The notes beneath the pieces were generated by a model. It was not told where the DNA came from. It ran no database searches and saw nothing but the letters and a program-made list of their open reading frames with translations. The position numbers were made by a program, and so were the translations under genes. Positions 25,754 to 33,768 of a stretch of 64,000 bases of DNA are shown one piece after another. This DNA comes from JANQSP01 sp965226095 (lineage in GTDB: Bacteria; Bdellovibrionota; Bdellovibrionia; Bdellovibrionales; UBA1609). The stretch covers positions 558,001-622,000 of the forward strand of contig OZ245336.1 of NCBI GenBank assembly GCA_965226095.1. Direction: 5' to 3'. The number at the start of each line of letters is the position of its first letter. The stretch's first letter is position 1.

Positions 25754-26559
25754 TATTTGACCACCAGTACTTCTTCCAGTTGTGATGGGTTGATAAAAGG
25801 GATAACTGTTACTTCTTGTGTGAGTCCATATTCTTCTTTATTCACTTTGCTCACAGTGCCTATGGGAAACCCTTTTTTAGCCATAGTATCTGAATAAGAG
25901 GTGACAATGATATCACCTGGGCGTACATCATCTCGTCGTTTTAAAAATTTTAAACGACAAGTACCTTGATCTGCGCCCTCTAAAACACCATGTACTCGAG
26001 ATCTTCTCACTGTTGCTGGAATAGAAGCATGAGGATCCGTCAATAAAATAACTTGTGAGAAATCAGTATAACTACGAAACACATAACCTACGAATCCGTT
26101 TTCATTGATTACTATCATATTTTTCTTTACTCCCTGTTCTTCCCCCTGATTGATGCTTATTAATTGATATTTTGAAAGTGGATCTCGATGAATCACTTGA
26201 GCAGTAAGGAAATGAAGCTTCTTATTTTGTTTGAGTTGCATAATCTTTTTTAATCTATTGTTTTCAGATTGGATTTCCTCCATGAGTGTCAAATGAGCTT
26301 TTAATTGTCGGTTATCCTGAATAAGCTGATTATTTGTTTTTTTTATAGAAATAAGATTTAAGTAAGTGTCAGCAGTGGTGTGAATGGAAGAAGTGGTTTT
26401 TTGGAGAACACTATGTATTGTGCTATTTAAATATGTAAAAAACTGAAAAAATAAGTTATTTTCCAATCTTTTTGGCTCTATTGTTATGAGAACAAAGGGA
26501 ATAATGATTAAAAAAAGGATGAAAATCAGTTTTTTGATGTTAAAATTAAAAAAACGCAT
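25753..26559 (-). CDS. mreC: MreC, rod-shape periplasmic scaffold
   Basis: 268 residues. One N-terminal membrane helix (LIFILFLIIIPFVLITI), a coiled coil (about 75-112: NQLIQDNRQLKAHLTLMEEI), and a beta-rich C-terminal domain with the family words INQGEEQGVKKNMIVINENG, GYVFRSYTDFSQVILLTDPH and LEGADQGTCRLKFLKRRDDV. It connects the cytoskeleton to wall enzymes. An AGGAG site precedes the ATG. mreB, normally just upstream, is not here: the next gene upstream is divergent, so mreB must be elsewhere. Confidence 0.93.
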   Translation of the reverse strand: MRFFNFNIKKLIFILFLIIIPFVLITIEPKRLENNLFFQFFTYLNSTIHSVLQKTTSSIHTTADTYLNLISIKKTNNQLIQDNRQLKAHLTLMEEIQSENNRLKKIMQLKQNKKLHFLTAQVIHRDPLSKYQLISINQGEEQGVKKNMIVINENGFVGYVFRSYTDFSQVILLTDPHASIPATVRRSRVHGVLEGADQGTCRLKFLKRRDDVRPGDIIVTSYSDTMAKKGFPIGTVSKVNKEEYGLTQEVTVIPFINPSQLEEVLVVK

Positions 26560-26614
26560 AACAAACTCCTATTCTACTTGATTATTATGAATGAGATTAT
26601 AAAACAAAAAAAAT

Positions 26615-27631
26615 ATGTTTGAAAAAATTAGAAAACCTGGACGTAGAAAGAATCTGGCCTCTTATATTATTTTTGGCCTGATTTGTTTGATTTTTGTTTT
26701 TATTGGTGTACCTCTGGATCGGTCTTCCAGCATAGGTGGTAGTGCAATAATCGTTAATAATAAAGTGATTTCTTGGGCTGAGTTTCAAAATTATTTGGAA
26801 AGTTTGCAATCTCAGTCTAAGCCAGCCGTAGATCCTGATAAAGAAGCAGAGCGTCAAGATCGTCTGCGTCAACAGACGGTGGATTCTTTGCTCAACATGG
26901 AGCTCATGTTTCAAACTACGTACCATATTGGCCTCATGGCGGCTGAGCAGGCTATTCAGGAAAGTATTGTGGAGTTGCCTTTATTTCAAGAGGAAGGGCG
27001 GTTTTTACATTCTAGATATCGTGATTTTTTAAAATTAAGAAATTTTTCTGCTAATCATTTTGAGAATTTGATAAAGAAAGATATACAAATTAGACGTTTA
27101 CAAAATCTCTTTAAGCAAGCCATTTCGGTTTCTCAATTGGCAAAAGAAAGAAAAAATCGTTTGAACGCATTTAAAATTCAAGTGAGCTACCTTGCTTTTC
27201 CTTCTGATAGTTTTAAAGATGGAGAGATGGGTGTTTTACAAGAGGTGGTGGAACAAGGTCAAGAAGATCAATTGAATCGGTTAATGAAGGATAAGGCAGT
27301 GGAATGGAAAAAAGTGGAACCTTTTGATTTAAGACAAACCAGTTTGCCAGGTTTAAGTTCTGAGAAAAAACTTTTTAACACAGTTATTCAGCATTTACCT
27401 CATTTAGGTTTGGTAAAGAAAGTTATAAAACAGCGTAATCAAACTTTTGTATTAAAAATTAATGATATCAATCATACAGTAAATAGTGATCCTGAGGAGT
27501 CTGTCTTATCAATGGGCTTGTTTATGGATCAGATGATGCCTCAGATGGTTTTTTATTCATGGATTCGTTCTATTCGTTCTTCTGCAGAGTTGAAGTTCAA
27601 TCCTTCTTTACAATTATCTGATTCACTATAA
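26615..27631 (+). CDS. SurA/PpiD-type membrane-anchored periplasmic chaperone, no clear PPIase domain
   Basis: 338 residues. A basic start MFEKIRKPGRRKN leads into one membrane helix (LASYIIFGLICLIFVFIGV) and then VNNKVISWAEFQNYL and a helical SurA_N-like region (LRQQTVDSLLNMELMFQ, DIQIRRLQNLFKQAISVS). This matches the start of PpiD/SurA chaperones. The remaining 150 residues lack recognisable parvulin motifs, so it is probably a chaperone without isomerase activity. It is divergent from mreC, with 55 bases between the starts that must hold both promoters. Confidence 0.7.
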   Translation: MFEKIRKPGRRKNLASYIIFGLICLIFVFIGVPLDRSSSIGGSAIIVNNKVISWAEFQNYLESLQSQSKPAVDPDKEAERQDRLRQQTVDSLLNMELMFQTTYHIGLMAAEQAIQESIVELPLFQEEGRFLHSRYRDFLKLRNFSANHFENLIKKDIQIRRLQNLFKQAISVSQLAKERKNRLNAFKIQVSYLAFPSDSFKDGEMGVLQEVVEQGQEDQLNRLMKDKAVEWKKVEPFDLRQTSLPGLSSEKKLFNTVIQHLPHLGLVKKVIKQRNQTFVLKINDINHTVNSDPEESVLSMGLFMDQMMPQMVFYSWIRSIRSSAELKFNPSLQLSDSL

Positions 27632-27796
27632 TCAGAATGTTGAAATTTTAATTCATAAGTCCAATACAGACCACTGGGTAGCTAGCTGATAGTTTTAAAA
27701 CTTTAAGTTAGTTTTTCATCTTTAGCTCTTTTTTTAATCTTATTTTTATTCAATTCATGCTTATAGTATTACTATTACCTTTTTTAACAGGATCTT

Positions 27797-28990
27797 GTGA
27801 TGAGAAGTATTATTTTAATTTTAACTTTATTTTCTTTAGTTGGTTGTGGAAACCCTATTGGTTTTACTGAGAGTGGTCAGAATGCACCTGTATGGTATAC
27901 AGATTCTCAAAGTCCAGAAAATGAAGGCCGGACATCTCAGAATCAGCAAATTGTTCCAGAACAAATTATTCAAAAGCAGATTGTTCAAAAACAGATTGTT
28001 CATCAGCAAATTGTTCATCAACAGATCATTCAACAGGACAAACCATGTGATGATGAACAATCTGCTGTAAAAGATACTCCACCAGCAGTGGTTAAGGCAG
28101 TGGAAAGAGAAAATACAGCCAAGGCCAGTCCTAAGCCTGTACCAAAGTCTAAGCCTGTACCAAAGCTTGTGCTTGCGCCAAAGCTTGCACCTGCGCCAAA
28201 GCCTGCACCTACGCCAAAAAAAGTAGACATTGTCATTATTGTGGATACTTCTTTCTCTATGAACACATTTTTACGTAATGTGGAACAGTCTTTTAAAGAT
28301 TTTATACCTGCTTTATCTTCCTTGGATTGGAGAATCTTTTTCACTAATGCCGATCATGGAAATAATGGTTTATTTTTACTTAATGGGCATTCTATGCGTG
28401 GAAAAGTTATGAGCCTGGAGTATAATGGTAAAATAGTGCAAAATATAAAGTATCTTTCAAAAGCAGTACAAGATCATGAAGTGGTTTTTTTAGATACACT
28501 GAGAGTACATGGTAACAGGGAATTTACCCAAATGGCGCCTAGATCTGGTTCAGCACTTCGGAGACGAAGATCCGTATCTAAGTGTCATTTACCTCCTTAT
28601 TGTCAAAGTTGGAATGAACAACCTCTTAAATCTCTTAATTCAGCCTTGGTAGAAAATGAAGAATATTTTAGAGCAGATGCTGATATAGTTGCAATTATTA
28701 TTTCAGACAGTGATGAAGGAGCCGGCGTACACTCTTCCAAAAGAATTACTGCAGAGATGGTGAGGCATACATTTGCAGAAAATCATCAAGATAAAAATAT
28801 GATAACTTATGGTATTTTAATGATTGATAGAGAATGTCAACAGCAATATGGGAAAGGTTTTTCTGATGAAGATAAATTTTCTTTTGAAGTTTCCAATCTA
28901 GCCAGATCAACTGGTGGTACTAATTACAGTTTATGTGAAAATAACTATGCTCCTCTGGCTAGACAAATTGTTTTCGACTTTCAACACTAA
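27797..28990 (+). CDS. Lipoprotein with von Willebrand A-type domain (copy 1)
   Basis: 397 residues. Lipoprotein signal MMRSIILILTLFSLVGCGNP (lipobox LVGC). A linker has a five-residue repeat (QIVQK/QIVHQ, about 51-75) and a Pro-Lys-Ala stretch (KPVPKLVLAPKLAPAPKPAP) likely to span the wall. A VWA-like domain starts at about 143 with VDIVIIVDTSFSMNTF, a complete DxSxS metal-binding motif. Cys-containing SKCHLPPYCQSW and ADIVAIIISDSDEGAG follow. A surface lipoprotein that may bind a protein ligand. The downstream gene is a paralogue with the same CDLPPYCQ-type motif. Confidence 0.75.
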   Translation: MMRSIILILTLFSLVGCGNPIGFTESGQNAPVWYTDSQSPENEGRTSQNQQIVPEQIIQKQIVQKQIVHQQIVHQQIIQQDKPCDDEQSAVKDTPPAVVKAVERENTAKASPKPVPKSKPVPKLVLAPKLAPAPKPAPTPKKVDIVIIVDTSFSMNTFLRNVEQSFKDFIPALSSLDWRIFFTNADHGNNGLFLLNGHSMRGKVMSLEYNGKIVQNIKYLSKAVQDHEVVFLDTLRVHGNREFTQMAPRSGSALRRRRSVSKCHLPPYCQSWNEQPLKSLNSALVENEEYFRADADIVAIIISDSDEGAGVHSSKRITAEMVRHTFAENHQDKNMITYGILMIDRECQQQYGKGFSDEDKFSFEVSNLARSTGGTNYSLCENNYAPLARQIVFDFQH

Positions 28991-29879
28991 GACATTAATC
29001 TTATTACTTTTTTTTTTAGTAATGGGTTGTGATTTTTCTAAAGATTCAACAGAATCACAGTTTTCAGATGGTGTATCCTCTTCTCATTCCTATCTAACAA
29101 GAGGAGGTGAAAATCGTATCCATTCAATTGATCAAAAAAAAGTGGATATTGTGTTTGTGGTGGATACTTCTTATTATATGATTCATCATTTGGAGCAAGT
29201 GCATCACAGTTTTGCTGGTTTTTTAAATGAGTTATCTCCTTTTTCCTGGCAGATGGCATTTACTAATGCTGATTATGATTCTTCAGGGTTCGATTATTAC
29301 CGTCGTGATTTATTTGAGGGTCGATGGATTAACCTTGAACTGGAAGGTCAGGTGTTGACAGATCGAGTGCTACATTCCAATTCTGATCAGAAGGAGAAGA
29401 TCTTTATAGATACTTTGAAAAGATATAAAGTAGGAGATGTTTCAGCTCTTTCTGATCAAAATATTAATCCCTGCGATTTACCTCCTTATTGCCAAGGACA
29501 AATTAGCAATCCCCTTCATTCTCTCATTATGTCTGTAGCTATTAATCAATATCATTTTAGGGAGGATGCGGATTTTGTGGGTATTATTTTTTCCAATGGG
29601 GATGAATCCACTCTTGTTGGTGCTGATTTTGTACAACGATTGAACAGAGTATTGCATAAAAATACTGAAAAACAAAAAAACATAAAAATATTCAGTATTT
29701 CTATTGTACCAGATGATTGGAATTGTTTACAAAGTAATCAAAATATGTCAGATAACCTTGGACAACCTGTTTATGCGGATTCTATTTTTGAAATAGTGAG
29801 AGCCACTAAGGGGCGTATGATAAGTATTTGTTCATCTAAATTTTCATCATTAGCTAAGGCTATTGCTGATGTTCTATGA
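28950..29879 (+). CDS. Lipoprotein with von Willebrand A-type domain (copy 2, altered metal site)
   Basis: 309 residues from the ATG at 28950; an ATG at 28914 in frame is the alternative. Both overlap the first copy. The signal is KTLILLLFFLVMGCDF, with lipobox-like VMGC. The domain is closely related to copy 1 (KVDIVFVVDTS, FTNADY, NPCDLPPYCQGQ, VGIIFSNGDES), but the metal motif reads DTSYYM, losing the second Ser of DxSxS. The Gln- and Pro-rich linkers of copy 1 are missing. Arose by tandem duplication; overlaps the following HTTM gene by 17 bases. Confidence 0.7.
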   Translation, partial: LLWLDKLFSTFNTKTLILLLFFLVMGCDFSKDSTESQFSDGVSSSHSYLTRGGENRIHSIDQKKVDIVFVVDTSYYMIHHLEQVHHSFAGFLNELSPFSWQMAFTNADYDSSGFDYYRRDLFEGRWINLELEGQVLTDRVLHSNSDQKEKIFIDTLKRYKVGDVSALSDQNINPCDLPPYCQGQISNPLHSLIMSVAINQYHFREDADFVGIIFSNGDESTLVGADFVQRLNRVLHKNTEKQKNIKIFSISIVPDDWNCLQSNQNMSDNLGQPVYADSIFEIVRATKGRMISICSSKFSSLAKAIADVL

Positions 29880-31782
29880 GAGGCTTAATGCCGTTTATAA
29901 AAGAGGCCTGAATTTTTGGTCTTATTTTTTAGATCAATTATTGTACAAAAATTATTCTTTGGATTCTCGCTCGCTATCTTTATTTCGGATTTGTGTAGCT
30001 GTCATTTTACTAGTTAATTTTCTTTTCACTCGGTGGCCGTTTTTTAAGTTATTTCATTCTGAAAAAGGTGTGCTTCCTTTGAAAAATGTGGTGAATTCTG
30101 GTGATTTTTTTTCCAAAACGTCATCTTTAAATTTTATATATTCTGGAGATGGATTCCAAATATTTCTTTTTGGTCTGGCTATTATATGTGCTGTGCTGTT
30201 GTTATTTGGTTACCGCACAAGATGGGCTTTGTTTGGATCCTGGCTCTTGCTGGTTTCCCTTCACGCTAAAAATTCATTGGTGATCAACAGTGGGGATAAT
30301 CTATTGGTGTTGGTATTATTTTGGTCTTTATTGTTGCCGTTAAATAGTCATTTTTCCCTGGATAGAGCTTGTGAAAAAAATATTAAACCTTTTAATGTAT
30401 TTTCTATGGGGGCCTTTGCTCTTATCGGTCAAATTCTGATGGTTTATATTTTTGCTGGAGCTTTAAAAACAAGTGAAATTTGGAAAGATGGATCAGCAGT
30501 GTATTATGCTTTAATGTTAGATAATTTTAGAACAATATGGGGAGATATGTTACTGCAATATCCTAAGGTAATGAAATGTTTCTCTTATCTTACTTATTAT
30601 TTTTTTGAAATGAGTGTACCCTGGTTGTTTGTGTTTTTCGGTTGGTTGTGGCCTGTACGGGTGCTACTGGTATTTTTAATGATAGGCTTTCATCTTTCTC
30701 TAAATTTATTTTTGGCATTAGGCTTGTTTTCTTGGGTGTGTGCAGCTTGTTGGTTAGTGCTTTTGCCTGCTGAATTCTGGAACATACTAGGTAAATTTTT
30801 GCCAGGTCGTCATAAAAAATTAACTGTATATTATGATGAAGATTGTTTTTTTTGCGAAAAAGCTGTCTATTTTATTCGAACGTTTTTGATTTTACCTCAT
30901 GTGTTGTTTATGAAATCTGGAGATTCTCCGGAGGCGATAAAGGAAATGCAGAAACGCAACTCCTGGCTGATTTTGGATGAAGAGCATAACTGGCACGATC
31001 GGTGGCAGGTCTGGATTTTATTGGTATCTCGCTCTCCATTGATTTTTTATCTGGCGCCTGTATTTAAAAAAATGCAGGCTTTAGGGGATAAAGCTTATAG
31101 CCTTATATCTAATAATAGAATGTTGTTGGGTAAGTTATTATTTTTTGATTCAAAACCATCATCTACTGATTCAGCATCATCTCTGTCATACTTTCACAAA
31201 ATTATTTTGAAAATATTAACTATCTTTTTTGGATTATGTTTTTTATATGCTGTGGCCTGGAATATTCGGACCACTAACTTTAAAGAATATGCAAAATATT
31301 TCTCCTCAACCTGGAATGGACCAGGACAATTTTTTCATCTCCATCAGCATTGGGCTATGTTTGCTCCTAAACCTGCGAATAAAGGTGGATGGATTATTTT
31401 ATCCGCTACCAAAAAAAACAGAGATGAAAATAGTCCAAAGTTTAAAAATGAACAAAAAGACAAAAGAAAACCAGAGCCTGTAAAAATTGATTTATGGCAG
31501 AAGGGGAACCCTGTAACTATGGAAAAACCGTATAGATATAGTGACACTTTTCCTGGATTTCGCCATAGAAAGTTAATAGAAAACCTGATATTCAGATCAA
31601 AAGGTAAGGCACATTTACAGAAATATTTACAATATTGGTGTCGTGAGTGGAATAGTCGATATCCTGAAAATAGAGTGAAAGATATTGAGTTTATATATAT
31701 GGAAGTGGTGACTTCACCTCTCGAAGGGCAGTCTGTATCACCAAAACTTCGAAGTATGAGGAAAGTAAGATGTTCTCAATAA
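29863..31782 (+). CDS. HTTM membrane protein with DCC thiol-disulfide domain
   Basis: 639 residues. The N-terminal 300 form an HTTM (vitamin K carboxylase-like) membrane domain: SLSLFRICVAVILLVNFLF, FGYRTRWALFGSWLLLVSLH, NSGDNLLVLVLFWSLLLPLN, GALKTSEIWKDGSAVYYAL. A DCC/DUF393 domain follows at about 320 with YYDEDCFFCEKAVYFIRTF (CxxC), then another helix and a C-terminal region with WAMFAPKPANKGGWIIL. Bacterial members are of unsettled function; the CFFC motif suggests redox chemistry. Overlap with the VWA gene suggests a joint role in the envelope. Confidence 0.8.
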   Translation: MLMFYERLNAVYKRGLNFWSYFLDQLLYKNYSLDSRSLSLFRICVAVILLVNFLFTRWPFFKLFHSEKGVLPLKNVVNSGDFFSKTSSLNFIYSGDGFQIFLFGLAIICAVLLLFGYRTRWALFGSWLLLVSLHAKNSLVINSGDNLLVLVLFWSLLLPLNSHFSLDRACEKNIKPFNVFSMGAFALIGQILMVYIFAGALKTSEIWKDGSAVYYALMLDNFRTIWGDMLLQYPKVMKCFSYLTYYFFEMSVPWLFVFFGWLWPVRVLLVFLMIGFHLSLNLFLALGLFSWVCAACWLVLLPAEFWNILGKFLPGRHKKLTVYYDEDCFFCEKAVYFIRTFLILPHVLFMKSGDSPEAIKEMQKRNSWLILDEEHNWHDRWQVWILLVSRSPLIFYLAPVFKKMQALGDKAYSLISNNRMLLGKLLFFDSKPSSTDSASSLSYFHKIILKILTIFFGLCFLYAVAWNIRTTNFKEYAKYFSSTWNGPGQFFHLHQHWAMFAPKPANKGGWIILSATKKNRDENSPKFKNEQKDKRKPEPVKIDLWQKGNPVTMEKPYRYSDTFPGFRHRKLIENLIFRSKGKAHLQKYLQYWCREWNSRYPENRVKDIEFIYMEVVTSPLEGQSVSPKLRSMRKVRCSQ

Positions 31783-31843
31783 ATAAGATTAAGGTTTAAA
31801 AAAAGGATTGCATCTAATTTGTAAATATGAATATAACAGGTGC

Positions 31844-32389
31844 ATGAATTGTTATTTTTATCAATCTCCGGTAGGGTTTTTAAAAATTCAAATACAAGAT
31901 CAGCAATTGTATTCTTTATCAAAGGCTAAGTTGACTGGGCAAGTGAATAAAAAACTGCTCAACTTTAGAATTCCTAAAATTCATAAATATTTATATCAAC
32001 CACCCTCTTTTTCGAAGCAATGTGCAACGAAGAAAGAACTAAAAATAGTGCAATATTTAGCAACACAGTTGACGAAATATTTTGCCGGGCAAAAAATAAA
32101 AATTTGGGAAATATCTTTATTTTTTCAAGGGACTGTTTTTCAGAAAAAAGTGTGGAATACTTTGTATCGTATTCCTTATGGTCACACATTATCTTATTCT
32201 GAGCTGGCCAGGAAAGCTGGTTATCCAAAAGCAGTTAGAGCGGTAGGTGCCGCCTGTGGAAAGAATCCTTGGTTAATCATAGTGCCATGCCATAGGGTGC
32301 TGGCTAAAAATGGTTTAGGAGGATTTGCCTTGGGACTGCAAGTGAAAAAGTATTTGCTGAACAAAGAAAAAAGTAAAGTTGACGAATGA
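31844..32389 (+). CDS. ogt: Methylated-DNA-protein cysteine methyltransferase
   Basis: 181 residues from the ATG at 31844, chosen because MNCYFYQSPVGFLKI is the normal family start; the frame extends to 31808. The C-terminal domain has FQKKVWNTLYRIPYGHTLSY, ARKAGYPKAVRAVGAACGKN and the acceptor Cys in IVPCHRVLAKNG (about 148). It repairs O6-alkylguanine by taking the alkyl group onto this Cys. The size suits the Ogt/Ada-C class. Located just before metK. Confidence 0.92.
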   Translation: MNCYFYQSPVGFLKIQIQDQQLYSLSKAKLTGQVNKKLLNFRIPKIHKYLYQPPSFSKQCATKKELKIVQYLATQLTKYFAGQKIKIWEISLFFQGTVFQKKVWNTLYRIPYGHTLSYSELARKAGYPKAVRAVGAACGKNPWLIIVPCHRVLAKNGLGGFALGLQVKKYLLNKEKSKVDE

Positions 32390-32413
32390 TTTTCGTCTTG
32401 ATACTTATCTTTT

Positions 32414-33562
32414 ATGCAACAATCTCTTTTTACCAGTGAATCGGTCTCGGAAGGCCATCCCGATAAAATTGCTGATCAGATCAGTGATGCACTTTTGGAT
32501 TCTTTTTTAGAACAGGATTCAAATAGTCGTGTGGCTTGTGAGGTGATGCTCACCACTGGTTTGGTGGTTGTGGCTGGAGAGGTGAGTTCTACAGGTTATG
32601 TAGATGTGCAAAAAATCGTACGAGAAGTAATTCGTAAAATTGGTTATGATCATGGAGATAAAGGTTTTAATTATAAATCCTGCTCGGTGTTGACCACTAT
32701 TAACTCACAAAGTTTGGATATTGCTCGTGGTATTGGTACAGGAAAAGAACAAGGTGCTGGTGATCAGGGTTTTGTTTTTGGTTATGCTGTAGATGAAACT
32801 CCTGAGTATATGCCTCTCAGCATTGCTTTATCTCATAAACTGGTGAAGACTTTGGCGCAATTAAGAAAAAAAGGAGAAAGCCATATTTGGCCAGATAGCA
32901 AAAGTCAAATTACTGTGGAGTATGAAAACGATAAAATTGTTCATATTCCTTCTATCGTATTATCCACTCAACATGCTCCTGATATCAAGTCGGAAGATTT
33001 AAAGGAATTTATTGTAGAAGAATTGATAAAAAAAGTTATCCCTTCTAAATATTTAAAGAAAAAACATACATTTTATATTAATCCTACCGGCCGCTTTGTT
33101 ATTGGTGGCCCGGCTGGTGATTGTGGTTTAACAGGTCGAAAAGTGGTGGTGGATACTTATGGAGGACATTGTGCTCATGGGGGAGGAGCTTTTTCCGGAA
33201 AAGATTCTTCAAAGGTGGATCGATCCGGTGCTTATGTAGCTCGTCATATTGCTAAAAATATTGTAGCTAGTGGTTTAGCTAAAAAATGTTTGGTGCAAAT
33301 AGCTTATGTAATAGGAATGGCTGAACCGGTCAGTATACGTGTAGAGGGATTTGGAACTCTTCGTGTATCAGAAAAAAAATTAATTCCAGTAATTAAAAAT
33401 TTATGGGATTTGCGTCCAGCCGGTATTATTGCTGAGCTGGATTTGTTAAAATCGATCTATCTGCCTACAGCCGCTTATGGACATTTCGGTCGAGAGGAAG
33501 AAGGGTTTTCCTGGGAAAAATTAAATAAGGTGGAAGATTTAAAATCTGAGTTCTCTTTATGA
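32414..33562 (+). CDS. metK: S-adenosylmethionine synthetase
   Basis: 382 residues, the standard length. Motifs: SEGHPDKIADQISDALLD near the start, GAGDQGFVFGYAVDETPE, RFVIGGPAGDCGLTGRK, and the P-loop GGGAFSGKDSSKVDRSGAY. It makes SAM from methionine and ATP as a cytoplasmic tetramer. The stop overlaps the next gene as ATGA, tying metK to the ribbon-helix-helix gene and lepA. No SAM riboswitch is visible in the short 24-base gap upstream. Confidence 0.97.
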   Translation: MQQSLFTSESVSEGHPDKIADQISDALLDSFLEQDSNSRVACEVMLTTGLVVVAGEVSSTGYVDVQKIVREVIRKIGYDHGDKGFNYKSCSVLTTINSQSLDIARGIGTGKEQGAGDQGFVFGYAVDETPEYMPLSIALSHKLVKTLAQLRKKGESHIWPDSKSQITVEYENDKIVHIPSIVLSTQHAPDIKSEDLKEFIVEELIKKVIPSKYLKKKHTFYINPTGRFVIGGPAGDCGLTGRKVVVDTYGGHCAHGGGAFSGKDSSKVDRSGAYVARHIAKNIVASGLAKKCLVQIAYVIGMAEPVSIRVEGFGTLRVSEKKLIPVIKNLWDLRPAGIIAELDLLKSIYLPTAAYGHFGREEEGFSWEKLNKVEDLKSEFSL

Positions 33563-33768
33563 CTGGTAAAAGAAAAATTACAAGCACCATTTATTTAACA
33601 GAGCAACAGCAAAATCTGTTAAAGGAGTTAAGTCGTCGATCCAAAGTGCCTGTGGCTGAGTATATTCGTCAGGGTGTGGATATGGTTTTAAACAAGCATC
33701 GTCATTTGCTTCCTGGGCAGTTATCTTTTACTTTAAATAAGCATACATCCTCTGTGGATGAAAAATGA
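33559..33768 (+). CDS. Ribbon-helix-helix (CopG-like) DNA-binding protein
   Basis: 69 residues. ITSTIYLTEQQQNLLKELSR gives the beta strand and first helix, and VPVAEYIRQGVDMVLNKHRH the second helix of an RHH fold. Such small dimers bind operators, often their own. The gene is squeezed between metK and lepA with ATGA overlaps on both sides, so it must be co-translated with both. No toxin partner is nearby. It may regulate this operon. Confidence 0.75.
   Translation: MTGKRKITSTIYLTEQQQNLLKELSRRSKVPVAEYIRQGVDMVLNKHRHLLPGQLSFTLNKHTSSVDEK

Noticed and set aside
32390..32413. SAM riboswitch in front of metK
   Set aside because: The gap is only 24 bases and has no room for the structure.
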